Shown here one piece after another: positions 6,968-14,518 of a stretch of DNA of 17,242 nt. Each line of letters starts with the position of its first letter. Position 1 is the stretch's first letter. Below the pieces are notes generated by a model, which saw only the letters and a list, made by a program, of their open reading frames with translations, did not search any database and had not been told where the DNA came from. The stretch spans positions 6,496 to 23,737 of the forward strand of contig DKFH01000144.1 in the NCBI GenBank assembly GCA_002452315.1, in the 5' to 3' direction. Source of the DNA: Anaerolineaceae bacterium UBA6801. GTDB taxonomy: Bacteria > Chloroflexota > Anaerolineae > Anaerolineales > Anaerolineaceae. The translations under genes and the position numbers were made by a program.

Positions 6968-7906
6968 ATGAAGGACCAGGATTACCGGTCGGTGCCCGTC
7001 AGCCCAGATGAGGTCACCCCCCAAGATGTGTATCTTTCCCGGCGTAAATTCCTCAAAGGCATGGGGTTGGCTGGCCTGGGGGCATTGCTGGCCAGCTGCG
7101 CACCCGCTATCAGCACGGGGACTGAAGGTTTAGTCGCCACAGAGGACTTGCGCGAAGCCCTGACCAGCTACGAGGCGATCACCAATTACGTCAATTTTTA
7201 CGAGTTCACCACCAATAAAGAGGGCGTGGCTGAACTGGCCCGGGATTTCGTCACCGAACCCTGGTCGGTGGAGGTGGGCGGGCTGGTGGAGAACCCGCGC
7301 AGCTTCAGTCTGGAGGAATTACGGACCAACTTTGCCCAGGAAGAGCGCATCTACCGCATGCGCTGCGTGGAGGGCTGGTCGATGGTCATCCCCTGGCTGG
7401 GATTCCCGTTGCACAAGCTGCTGGCGGAGGTTAAACCGACCGGGGCGGCGCGCTATGTCTCTTTTGAGAGCGCCCTGGTCCCTGAGCAGATGAATGCCGC
7501 CTCCTCTGGCATGTTCCCCTTCCCTTACCTGGAAGGGCTGCGCCTGGATGAAGCCCAGCATGACCTGACGTTGCTGGCGACCGGGCTGTATGGCGAGACC
7601 CTGCCGCCGCAAAACGGCGCGCCGATCCGCCTGGTGGTGCCCTGGAAGTACGGCTTTAAGAGCGGTAAGTCTCTGGTGCGCATTACCCTGGTGGAGAACC
7701 AGCCGCCCACGTTGTGGAACACGATTGCCCCGCAGGAATACGGCTTTTACGCCAACGTCAACCCGGCGGTCAGTCACCCCCGCTGGTCGCAGGCCACCGA
7801 ACGGCGCATGGGTGAATCCGGCCGACGCGAAACGCTGCTGATGAACGGGTATGCTGAAGAGGTCATGCCCCTGTATGCGGGCATGGACTTGAAAGTGAAT
7901 TACTGA
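6968..7906 (+). CDS. msrP: Methionine-sulfoxide reductase catalytic subunit MsrP (YedY), molybdopterin-dependent
   Basis: Mo-cofactor enzyme that reduces methionine sulfoxide in exported proteins, taking electrons from MsrQ; 312 aa. A twin-arginine motif SRRKFLK (24-30) is followed by a hydrophobic stretch and a lipobox-like LASC (Cys44), so it looks like a Tat-exported lipoprotein, unlike soluble periplasmic E. coli MsrP. Cys133 in YRMRCVEGWS is the expected Mo ligand. Downstream, PPQNGAP, VPWKYGFK and HPRWSQATE closely match the E. coli protein as remembered. ATG 6968 follows GAGGTGA at 4-nt spacing; the longer open frame overlapping the rhodanese gene is not used. msrQ follows within 25 bp. 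High confidence. Confidence 0.96.
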   Translation: MKDQDYRSVPVSPDEVTPQDVYLSRRKFLKGMGLAGLGALLASCAPAISTGTEGLVATEDLREALTSYEAITNYVNFYEFTTNKEGVAELARDFVTEPWSVEVGGLVENPRSFSLEELRTNFAQEERIYRMRCVEGWSMVIPWLGFPLHKLLAEVKPTGAARYVSFESALVPEQMNAASSGMFPFPYLEGLRLDEAQHDLTLLATGLYGETLPPQNGAPIRLVVPWKYGFKSGKSLVRITLVENQPPTLWNTIAPQEYGFYANVNPAVSHPRWSQATERRMGESGRRETLLMNGYAEEVMPLYAGMDLKVNY

Positions 7907-7931
7907 GTTCCCTGTGAAGGCCCGGGTACCT

Positions 7932-8576
7932 ATGGAGCAACCCTCACGCCGTATCCAACCGAAGCACTGGCTGCTGGCCGTCGTTCACCTGGGGAGCCTT
8001 GTGCCCCTGGCCCGTTTTGGGTGGCTGGCGTGGCAGGGTCAGTTGGGCTTTAACCCGGTGGAAACCGCCTTGCGCGCCAGTGGGCGCACGGCAGTGCTGC
8101 TGTTGCTGCTCTCCCTGGCGATCACACCGCTGCGCAAGATCTTGAACCTCGCCATTGTGCAACCGCTGCGCAAGCCCCTGGGATTGTACAGCGCGCTGTA
8201 TGCCGGGCTGCACTTTGCGGCCTTTGCGGCGTGGGATTACGGCCTGGATCTGGGCCTGATCTGGCTGGAATTTACCCAAAAGCCCTTCCTGCTGCTGGGG
8301 TTGGGGGCGCTGGTGATCCTGGTCGTCCTGGCGCTTACATCCACCCGCGGCTGGCAGAAGCGCTTGCGTTCAGGCTGGCGTTGGCTGCAGCGGTCGGTCT
8401 ACCTGGCGGCGGTGCTGGCCGTTGCCCATTATCTGCTGGCGGTCAAAGGTGACCTGTTCACCTTGCAGGGGGATTACACCCGGCCCCTGCTGGCCGCGGG
8501 TGCCTTATTGCTGCTGTTTTTGCTCAGGCTGCCCGGTCTCCAGGGGTGGTTGCAGGACAGGCTGCGCCGTGAGTAA
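7932..8576 (+). CDS. msrQ: Haem-binding membrane subunit MsrQ (YedZ)
   Basis: Integral membrane b-type haem protein of the ferric-reductase-like family that passes electrons to MsrP; 214 aa with about six hydrophobic helices. The GRTA motif after the first helix, LxxITPLRK, GLY--LYAGLHF (His94) and VAHYLLAVK (His166) fit the family. In E. coli MsrQ, as I recall the sequence, a third histidine lies in an LHN-FVYL segment. The equivalent here reads LQRSVYL, with Gln153 (codon 8388-8390, CAG) instead of His. Start choice is uncertain: GTG 7914 is in frame and 7 bp after the msrP stop, while ATG 7932 gives an N-terminus of normal length; neither has a strong ribosome site. Translational coupling to msrP is likely. 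Confidence 0.92.
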   Translation: MEQPSRRIQPKHWLLAVVHLGSLVPLARFGWLAWQGQLGFNPVETALRASGRTAVLLLLLSLAITPLRKILNLAIVQPLRKPLGLYSALYAGLHFAAFAAWDYGLDLGLIWLEFTQKPFLLLGLGALVILVVLALTSTRGWQKRLRSGWRWLQRSVYLAAVLAVAHYLLAVKGDLFTLQGDYTRPLLAAGALLLLFLLRLPGLQGWLQDRLRRE

Positions 8577-8609
8577 ACCAGATTTTTCACCCGCGCGTTT
8601 CCCATTTAA

Positions 8610-8635
8610 CTAATCACCCAGCACCTAATCACCCA
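8610..8635. repeat. 11-bp direct repeat upstream of the methyltransferase
   Basis: CTAATCACCCA occurs at 8610-8620 and again at 8625-8635, a 15-bp period, about 15-40 bp upstream of the TATAAT box at 8651. It could be a regulator-binding site near the -35 region, or simple sequence. Confidence 0.4.
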
Positions 8636-8650
8636 ATCCCCAATCCCGGC

Positions 8651-8656
8651 TATAAT
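8651..8656 (+). promoter_or_regulatory. -10 box of the methyltransferase gene
   Basis: Consensus TATAAT ends 12 nt before ATG 8669. With initiation about 7 nt downstream, the 5' leader would be only about five or six nucleotides, and no Shine-Dalgarno sequence is present, so a leaderless or near-leaderless mRNA is expected. A convincing -35 is not seen. Confidence 0.55.
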
Positions 8657-8668
8657 TAACCCTTAATC

Positions 8669-9436
8669 ATGTCCATCTATCATCGCTTTGCTGATATCTA
8701 CCAGCGCGGGCCGTATGTGCGCTTTTCCCAAAGAATCGCCGAATCTGTGCTGCCGGAATATCTTGATTTGATCGATTTTCACCCCGTTGGCCTGCTGGAT
8801 ATCGCCTGCGGGGAGGGCAGCTTTGCGGTGGCCATGGCCGGGCATGGTTACCAGGTGACCGGGGTGGACCAATCCGAGGAGATGATCGCCCTGGCCCGTG
8901 AACGCGCCCGTGAGGCCGGCCTGACGGTTCGTTTTGAGGTTGAGGATATGCGCGATCTGCGCTTCACGGGTGAGTTTGACCTGGTGACATGCTTTTTTGA
9001 CAGCATGAACTATTTGCTGACGGTTAAAGACCTGCAGGATGCCATCCGGTGCGCATTTGAGGCCCTCAGACCGGGCGGGTATTACATCTTTGACATGAAC
9101 ACGATCTACGGGCTGGCTGTGGATTGGATGCGGGAGCGAACCTATGTTCAGAACGCCGCCGATGACTTCATCGAATATCACCAGCATGAATTTGATTATG
9201 AGAACCTGGTTGCCAGCCTGGAGATCACCATTTTCAAGCAGCGCGGCGAGCTGTGGGAGCGTATCACGGAAACCCACCGCGAGCGCGGCTACCCGGTTGC
9301 AGATATGCATTTCCTGCTGACCCACACCGGGTTTGAGATCACCGGCATGTATGGCAGCCTGAGCAAATGCACTGAGCTGAGTGCGATCTCGCCCCGGGTG
9401 TTTTTCGTGGCTAAAAAGCCGGGGCCAAGCGCGTGA
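8669..9436 (+). CDS. Class I SAM-dependent methyltransferase
   Basis: A Rossmann-fold methyltransferase of 255 aa. SAM-binding motif I LLDIACGEGSF lies at 42-52 and an acidic residue ends strand 2 (GVDQS, Asp67). EDMRDL and the later ALRPGGYYIFDMN follow in the usual order for small-molecule methyltransferases (Methyltransf_25 type). The substrate cannot be deduced; there is no nucleic-acid-binding domain and no biosynthetic cluster around it. The gene stands alone, with its own -10 box just ahead of the start and a separate promoter for the next operon. Fold call is strong, specific function unknown. Confidence 0.88.
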   Translation: MSIYHRFADIYQRGPYVRFSQRIAESVLPEYLDLIDFHPVGLLDIACGEGSFAVAMAGHGYQVTGVDQSEEMIALARERAREAGLTVRFEVEDMRDLRFTGEFDLVTCFFDSMNYLLTVKDLQDAIRCAFEALRPGGYYIFDMNTIYGLAVDWMRERTYVQNAADDFIEYHQHEFDYENLVASLEITIFKQRGELWERITETHRERGYPVADMHFLLTHTGFEITGMYGSLSKCTELSAISPRVFFVAKKPGPSA

Positions 9437-9481
9437 TGATGCCCTGGAGACTGGTTGCGATCAACGGCCAGTAATTTATCC

Positions 9482-9510
9482 TTGCCCAGCCTGATACCTG
9501 ATGTTATGAT
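9482..9510 (+). promoter_or_regulatory. Promoter candidate for the M42 operon
   Basis: TTGCCC (9482-9487) and TATGAT (9505-9510) are separated by 17 bp, a good sigma-70-like spacing. GGAGG at 9521-9525 follows as the ribosome site of the first gene. Confidence 0.5.
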
Positions 9511-9529
9511 TTGATCTGTTGGAGGTGTT

Positions 9530-9931
9530 TTGCAAGACCTGAGCAAAAGAAAGCGGATTCGTTATATGTTGACCACGGTGATCCTGCTGGCCATATCGTG
9601 CTATTGCCTGGGCGGGGTGATTTTGTGGGTCAATCAGACGGGCCCGGACGTCCCTAACCCGACGGTCACACTGACCTTCACCCGCACACCGACAACGACC
9701 TTCACACCCTTTGTGTTCCCGACGGCGTCCATCACCCCGACCGCTTCCGTGACCCCCACGGCAACCCTGACACCGACGGCCACGCAGACTGCAACGCCCA
9801 CTGCAACACCCACTGCGACCCCCACCGCAACACCCACTGCGACCCCCACCGCAACCCCCACGGAGACAGCTTCCCCCACGCCAACAGAGATCCCTCCAAC
9901 GGCCACCAGCACAGAAGACTTAACACCTTGA
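9530..9931 (+). CDS. Membrane-anchored Thr/Pro-rich stalk protein
   Basis: A 133-aa protein with a basic N-terminus (KRKRIR), one hydrophobic helix at about 14-34, and an outside part made almost wholly of Thr, Pro and Ala in TPTAT-type repeats; it ends without a folded domain. It is probably a cell-surface spacer or wall-spanning stalk, possibly O-glycosylated. Start is TTG 9530, four bases after GGAGG; the next in-frame ATG (9566) has no ribosome site. A 24-bp unit in the gene is repeated exactly at 9803-9826 and 9827-9850, so the stalk could change length by slippage. It is the first gene of the M42 operon, 28 bp before the next start. No function is assignable beyond this. Confidence 0.7.
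   Translation: MQDLSKRKRIRYMLTTVILLAISCYCLGGVILWVNQTGPDVPNPTVTLTFTRTPTTTFTPFVFPTASITPTASVTPTATLTPTATQTATPTATPTATPTATPTATPTATPTETASPTPTEIPPTATSTEDLTP
9779..9862 (+). repeat. 12/24-bp tandem repeat in the stalk gene
   Basis: Repeats of a 12-bp ACxCCCACxGCx unit encode TPTA. A perfect 24-bp duplication occupies 9803-9826 and 9827-9850, flanked by degenerate copies. Recent expansion is suggested by identical third-codon positions. Confidence 0.8.
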
Positions 9932-9959
9932 TTTTGATGTGACAAGGAGTTTGAATTTG

Positions 9960-11018
9960 ATGATTGATTTGATCGCACACTTAAAGACCATGCTTTCCGC
10001 AGCCGGGCTTTCGGGTTTTGAAAGCCCCATCCGGTCAATTCTCCAGGAAGCCTGGGCGCCCCTCACCGATGAGCTTGGGGTGAGCAAGATTGGCAGCCTG
10101 CATGGCTTGAAACGCGGCCAGGGGGAGCCGCCCCGGCGCCGGGTGTTGATCTCGGCGCATATGGATGCCATTGGGATGATGGTGACGGGCATCCAGGATG
10201 GCCTCTTGCGCTTCACGCAGGTGGGGGGGATTGACCATCGCATTTTGCCTGGCCAACTGGTGACCGTCCACGGCCGCCAGGACTTGCCAGGGGTGGTGGT
10301 CCAGCCGTCTGCGCATTTGCTGCCTGGAGATGCCGGCGACGGCCCGGTAGAGATGAAATACCTGTTTGTGGATGTGGGCTTGCGCCCGGATGCGGTGGAT
10401 AAAAGTGTCCGCATCGGGGATACGATCTCCTTTGCGCAGGAACCGATAGAGCTGACGGGTGAAGCCCTGGCCGGGCATACCCTGGATAACCGGGTTTCGG
10501 TAGCGGCCACGACCCTGTGTTTGGCAGAGCTCCAAACCCGGGTGCACACCTGGGATGTGTGGGCGGTGGCTTCCGCCCAGGAGGAGGAGACCTTGGGCGG
10601 TGCGTTGACCTCGCCCTTTGATATCCGTCCCGACCTGGCGATTGTGATCGACGTGTGTTTTGCCCAAGGGCCGGGTTCTTCCGATTGGCGCAGCCTCCCC
10701 TTTGGCGAGGGTGTTGGGCTGGGTTATGGCCCGAATATCCACACCGCATTGTATGACCTGTTTGAGCAAAAGGCCAAAGCGCTGGAAATCCCCTATCAAC
10801 GGGATTTGATGCCCAGCATGTCCGGCACAGACGCCATGGCCGTTCAGGTGGTGGCGGAAGGCATCCCCTGCATGGTGCTGGGTATCCCGTTGCGCTATAT
10901 GCACACGCCGGTTGAAACCGTTTCGCTCAAGGACATCCGCCGGGCAGGGCGGTTGATGGCTGCCGTCATCGCTGACCTCGCGCCGGATACCCTCGAAAAA
11001 ATTCAATGGGAAGGGTGA
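9960..11018 (+). CDS. M42-family metallo-aminopeptidase, paralogue 1
   Basis: A dinuclear-metal aminopeptidase of the M42 (FrvX/TET/glutamyl aminopeptidase) family, 352 aa, normally a cytosolic dodecamer degrading short peptides. All metal-site residues expected for the family are visible: His67 (SAHMD), Asp176 (TLDN), the catalytic Glu208 and Glu209 (AQEEE), Asp231 (IVIDV) and His315 (YMHTP). It is the most divergent of the three, with LDN in place of LDD and a reworked segment after Asp231. No signal peptide. AAGGAG at 9944-9949 serves ATG 9960 (a TTG directly before it is possible). Its stop lies 3 bp before the next M42 gene, implying translational coupling. Cleavage preference is not deducible. 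Confidence 0.93.
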   Translation: MIDLIAHLKTMLSAAGLSGFESPIRSILQEAWAPLTDELGVSKIGSLHGLKRGQGEPPRRRVLISAHMDAIGMMVTGIQDGLLRFTQVGGIDHRILPGQLVTVHGRQDLPGVVVQPSAHLLPGDAGDGPVEMKYLFVDVGLRPDAVDKSVRIGDTISFAQEPIELTGEALAGHTLDNRVSVAATTLCLAELQTRVHTWDVWAVASAQEEETLGGALTSPFDIRPDLAIVIDVCFAQGPGSSDWRSLPFGEGVGLGYGPNIHTALYDLFEQKAKALEIPYQRDLMPSMSGTDAMAVQVVAEGIPCMVLGIPLRYMHTPVETVSLKDIRRAGRLMAAVIADLAPDTLEKIQWEG

Positions 11019-11021
11019 TTT

Positions 11022-12125
11022 ATGACCAAGAAAATTGAACTATCCGCTGGCCAGGTTCCGGAAATCGGCGCCAGCCAAATTGAATTGCTGGAAAAATTAT
11101 GCAACGCCACCGGTGTATCGGGCGATGAGCATGAAGTCCGCCAGATCGTTTTGGAGGAGATCAAACTGGTGGCGGATGATGTAAAAGTGGACGCGCTGGG
11201 GAACGTTTTGGCGACGCGGTTTGGCCGCGGGGAACAGCGAGTGCGCGTTATGCTGGCAGCCCATATGGACGAGATTGGTTTCATGATCGTCAAAAAACAT
11301 GAGGATGCGCTGTTTGAATTTGTGCGCGTGGGCGGCATTGACGAACGCCAGCTGCCCGGCAAGCCCGTGCTGGTCGGACGGGAGGGGTTGCCGGGCGTGA
11401 TCGGCGCGAAACCGATCCACATGACCACCGCCAAAGAACGCCAGAATAAGATCGAGCAGTCCGCCCTGCGGATTGACCTGGGGCCGGAGATCGGTGAGAA
11501 GGTCAAACCTGGTGATCGGGCGACCTTTGCCACCCGTTTTGCGATAACAGGCCCGAGCATCCGCGCCAAGGCCCTGGATGACCGCCTGGGTGTGGCAACA
11601 TTGATTGAACTGCTCAAGCACGTGCCCGCGGGAATTGACCTGCTGGCGGCTTTCACTGTCCAGGAGGAAGTCGGCCTGCGCGGTGCGCGCGTGGCCGCCT
11701 ATGCTTTCGACCCGGATATGGCCGTGGCGGTCGATGCGACTCCCGCTTATGACCTGCCGCATTGGGACGAGGACGACGAAAACGACCGTTACAATACCCG
11801 CCTGGACGCCGGCCCGGCCATCTATGTGATGGATCGTGCCACCATCCCTGACCAGCGGCTGGTGACCTGGTTGCAGGAAACCGCACAGGATGCCGGGATC
11901 CCCTGCCAGTTACGGCAGCCGGGGGGGGGCGGGACGGATGCGGGTGCTATCCACAAAGTCCGGGGCGGCATCCCCAGTGTGTCGGTATCGGTGCCAATCC
12001 GCTATGCGCATACCGCGGTCAACCTGGCACGCCTGGACGACTGGGCCAATACCCTGCGCTTGCTGCACACCGCGCTGGGCAGGATCACCCCTGACCTACT
12101 GGCTGTTGAGCGGCGCGGTCGATGA
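11022..12125 (+). CDS. M42-family metallo-aminopeptidase, paralogue 2
   Basis: Second M42 aminopeptidase, 367 aa, with a full metal site: His81 (AAHMDEIG), Asp186 (ALDDR), Glu215 and Glu216 (VQEEVGLRG), Asp238 (VAVDAT) and His330 (YAHTA). It has an N-terminal extension of about 15 residues and an acidic insertion, DEDDEND, around 249-255 after the third ligand region, which could alter the dodecamer cavity or substrate choice. No export signal. Its ribosome site (AAGGGTGA) overlaps the end of paralogue 1. The gene ends 55 bp before paralogue 3. Highest similarity in motifs is to classic M42 enzymes; the specificity is not readable. Confidence 0.95.
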   Translation: MTKKIELSAGQVPEIGASQIELLEKLCNATGVSGDEHEVRQIVLEEIKLVADDVKVDALGNVLATRFGRGEQRVRVMLAAHMDEIGFMIVKKHEDALFEFVRVGGIDERQLPGKPVLVGREGLPGVIGAKPIHMTTAKERQNKIEQSALRIDLGPEIGEKVKPGDRATFATRFAITGPSIRAKALDDRLGVATLIELLKHVPAGIDLLAAFTVQEEVGLRGARVAAYAFDPDMAVAVDATPAYDLPHWDEDDENDRYNTRLDAGPAIYVMDRATIPDQRLVTWLQETAQDAGIPCQLRQPGGGGTDAGAIHKVRGGIPSVSVSVPIRYAHTAVNLARLDDWANTLRLLHTALGRITPDLLAVERRGR

Positions 12126-12180
12126 CCTGTTTGCCAAATATGATTTAACTGATTGAATATTGAACCTCAGGAGCTACTTA

Positions 12181-13179
12181 ATGAAATCCTTAATCCAAAA
12201 ACTTGTTGAAACCCCCGGCCCGTCTGGTTTTGAATATGCGATCCGGGATGTGATCCACGAGGCAATCGGGGAGCATGCAGATGAGATCCGCGTGGACGCC
12301 CTGGGCAGCCTGATAGCCAGGAAAGGCACCAAAACGGAGCAAGGCTTGCGGGTGATGATCTCGGCCCACATCGACGAGATTGGCCTGATGGTCACCCATG
12401 TGGATGAGCATGGGTTTGTCCGCTTCACCAATATCGGCGGCATCTCGCCCCTCACCTGTTATGGCGGGCGGGTGGTGTTCATGGACGGTACACGCGGCGT
12501 GATCGGCCTGGATGGAATCGAGCGGGACAAAATGCCCTCGCTGACCGATATGTTCATTGATGTGGGCGCCACCAGCAAAGCGGATTGCCCGGTGAAGGTG
12601 GGCGATGTGTGCGGTTTTGAGCGCCCGTTTTTAGACCTGGGCAAGCGCATGGTGGCCAAATCGCTGGATGACCGCGTGGCTGCCGCAGTGGCCGTTGAGG
12701 CCTTGAAGCGCTTGGGGAGCACACCCCACGAGGTGCACTTTGTGTTCAGCACCCAGGAGGAAGTGGGCTTACGCGGTGCTACCACCGCTGCCTATGGCGT
12801 GGACCCGGACGTAGGCTTTGCGGTGGATGTGACCCGCAGCGGCGATACGCCGCGCTCCAATCCAAAAATGGCCACTGCTTTGGGCGCCGGGCCGGCGATT
12901 AAGGTGCGCGATTCCAGTTTTATCGCGGACCCTCGCCTGGTGGATTGGATGGTCCAATCGGCGCAGGCGGCTGGTATTCCTTACCAGATGGAGGTGCTTG
13001 AAGCAGGCGGCACCGACGGCCGTGCGATTCAACTGACCCGGGGCGGCGTGCCCGCCGGGTGTGTTTCCATTGCCTGCCGCTATATCCATTCGCCTTCAGA
13101 GATGGTAGACTCTGACGATGTTGAAAATGCGGTTCGCCTGTTGGTCAAATTGCTCAGCGAACCAATCCGCTTAACGTAA
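12181..13179 (+). CDS. M42-family metallo-aminopeptidase, paralogue 3
   Basis: Third M42 aminopeptidase, 332 aa, with intact ligands: His63 (SAHIDEIG), Asp163 (SLDDR), Glu193 and Glu194 (TQEEVGLRG), Asp216 (AVDVT) and His303 (YIHSP). It is the shortest of the three and close to canonical. CAGGAG at 12168-12173, seven bases before ATG 12181, decides the start over an in-frame TTG at 12160. The solute-binding lipoprotein gene begins 14 bp after the stop. Because TET-type M42 enzymes can form mixed dodecamers in archaea, three co-expressed paralogues might co-assemble; this is inference. Confidence 0.95.
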   Translation: MKSLIQKLVETPGPSGFEYAIRDVIHEAIGEHADEIRVDALGSLIARKGTKTEQGLRVMISAHIDEIGLMVTHVDEHGFVRFTNIGGISPLTCYGGRVVFMDGTRGVIGLDGIERDKMPSLTDMFIDVGATSKADCPVKVGDVCGFERPFLDLGKRMVAKSLDDRVAAAVAVEALKRLGSTPHEVHFVFSTQEEVGLRGATTAAYGVDPDVGFAVDVTRSGDTPRSNPKMATALGAGPAIKVRDSSFIADPRLVDWMVQSAQAAGIPYQMEVLEAGGTDGRAIQLTRGGVPAGCVSIACRYIHSPSEMVDSDDVENAVRLLVKLLSEPIRLT

Positions 13180-13193
13180 GTTCCTGAAAGGAC

Positions 13194-14516
13194 GTGAGAC
13201 CACCATTGAAGTGGATTAAGCCTATTCTCGCTATCGGGGTGATCTTCACCCTGTTGCTTTCAGCCTGTGAGAGCCTGCCGTTTGACCTGCCCTGGTTGAC
13301 GGATGAGGACCCGACACCTGCAGCGCCCACGGAAGATGTGGGTGCCCAGACGCCGACGCCTGATGTGACGCCCGAGATCGAAGAAACGCCGCCACCGGTC
13401 ACCAGTCTGACGGTGTGGGTCCCGCCTGAAATGGACCCTGACCTGGAGACGGAAGCAAGTATCCGCTTTAAGAACCAGCTGAGCGCTTTTTCGGAAGCCC
13501 AGGGTGGGATTGAAATCCATGTGCGCGTCAAAGCGGCTACCGGTTTGGGCGGCTTGCTGGATGCGCTGACGGCGGCCAGCGCGGCTGCGCCGGAGGCCTT
13601 ACCGGATTTAATCGCCCTGGCGCGGCCCGATTTGGAAACAGCCGCCTTAAAGGGCTTGATTTACCCGATGGATGGGATGACCGAAATCCCGGATGACCAG
13701 GACTGGTATGGCTTCAGCCGGGAAATGGCGTTGATCCAGGGGAGCACCTTTGGTTTGCCCTTTGCAGGGGACGCCTTGGTGCTGGTCTACCGGCCTGACT
13801 ATGTCACCGAGCTGCCCCAAACCTGGGCAGACCTTTTTGAGCAAGGCCTTGAACTGGCCTTCCCCGCAGAGCATGACCAGGCTTTATTCCTGATGACTCT
13901 CTACCTGGCCGAGGGTGGCGCTTTGCAGGATGCACAGCGTCGTCCCCAACTTGAGCTCGCCCCCCTCACGGAAGTTTACCGCTTGCTGGAGCAAGGCGTT
14001 GAGGCGGGCACCTTTCCGGACTGGTTAAACCAGTATCAAACCTCCGGTCAGGTGTGGACGGCGTTCAGGGAAGGCCAGGTAGATTTCGCCGTCACCTGGG
14101 CGTCCAATTACCTGCAAGAGGCGCCTCCCGATGCAAGCATGGCACACTTGCTGCCAGGGTCGGAGGGCTCGATTACAATGGGCACGGGGATGAGCTGGGC
14201 ACTGTCCACACCGGAAAAACATCGGCATGCCCTGGCGGTTGCCCTGGCAGAGTTCTTGGTTCAGCCAGAATACCTGGCCGATTGGACCAGTGCGGCGGGT
14301 TACCTGCCGCCCAGGCCTTCAGCGCTGAGTGGCTGGCAAAACCCGGGTTTGCGGACCACCGTCAGCCAGATTGCCATGATGTCGGTGTTAAGGCCTTCTA
14401 ACCAGGTCATTCTCAGCCTAGGTCCTTTCATGCGCGATGGCAGCCGGCAGGTGCTGGGTGGAGTGGTGGATCCGGCCCAGGCGGCCCAATTGGCCATTGA
14501 GAGTCTGGGGGAGTGA
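13194..14516 (+). CDS. Extracellular solute-binding lipoprotein (ABC substrate-binding, family 1-like)
   Basis: A 440-aa lipoprotein with a signal peptide and lipobox LSAC (Cys25), a Pro/Thr/Glu-rich linker (about 35-68), then a periplasmic-binding-type fold. Markers of family 1 (sugar/peptide-type) SBPs are TVWVPPE near the start of the domain, a PDLIAL segment, LPFAGDALVLVYR and ETWADLFE-type motifs, and GxGMSWALS near the C-terminal lobe. No permease or ATPase gene is in the window, so it is an orphan or shares a transporter encoded elsewhere. The start is uncertain: GTG 13194 sits very close to AAAGGA; TTG 13206 is in frame too. The following gene overlaps the stop. Ligand unknown; peptides are an attractive guess from the M42 neighbours. 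Confidence 0.85.
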   Translation: MRPPLKWIKPILAIGVIFTLLLSACESLPFDLPWLTDEDPTPAAPTEDVGAQTPTPDVTPEIEETPPPVTSLTVWVPPEMDPDLETEASIRFKNQLSAFSEAQGGIEIHVRVKAATGLGGLLDALTAASAAAPEALPDLIALARPDLETAALKGLIYPMDGMTEIPDDQDWYGFSREMALIQGSTFGLPFAGDALVLVYRPDYVTELPQTWADLFEQGLELAFPAEHDQALFLMTLYLAEGGALQDAQRRPQLELAPLTEVYRLLEQGVEAGTFPDWLNQYQTSGQVWTAFREGQVDFAVTWASNYLQEAPPDASMAHLLPGSEGSITMGTGMSWALSTPEKHRHALAVALAEFLVQPEYLADWTSAAGYLPPRPSALSGWQNPGLRTTVSQIAMMSVLRPSNQVILSLGPFMRDGSRQVLGGVVDPAQAAQLAIESLGE

Positions 14517-14518
14517 CC

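Noticed and set aside
9634..10038. Val/Gly-repeat protein on the minus strand
   Set aside because: It is the reverse-strand shadow of the TP-rich repeat.
10035..11006. 323-aa minus-strand frame opposite the first M42 gene
   Set aside because: It is antisense to a gene with a full set of M42 motifs and has no recognisable domain; GC-rich shadow frame.
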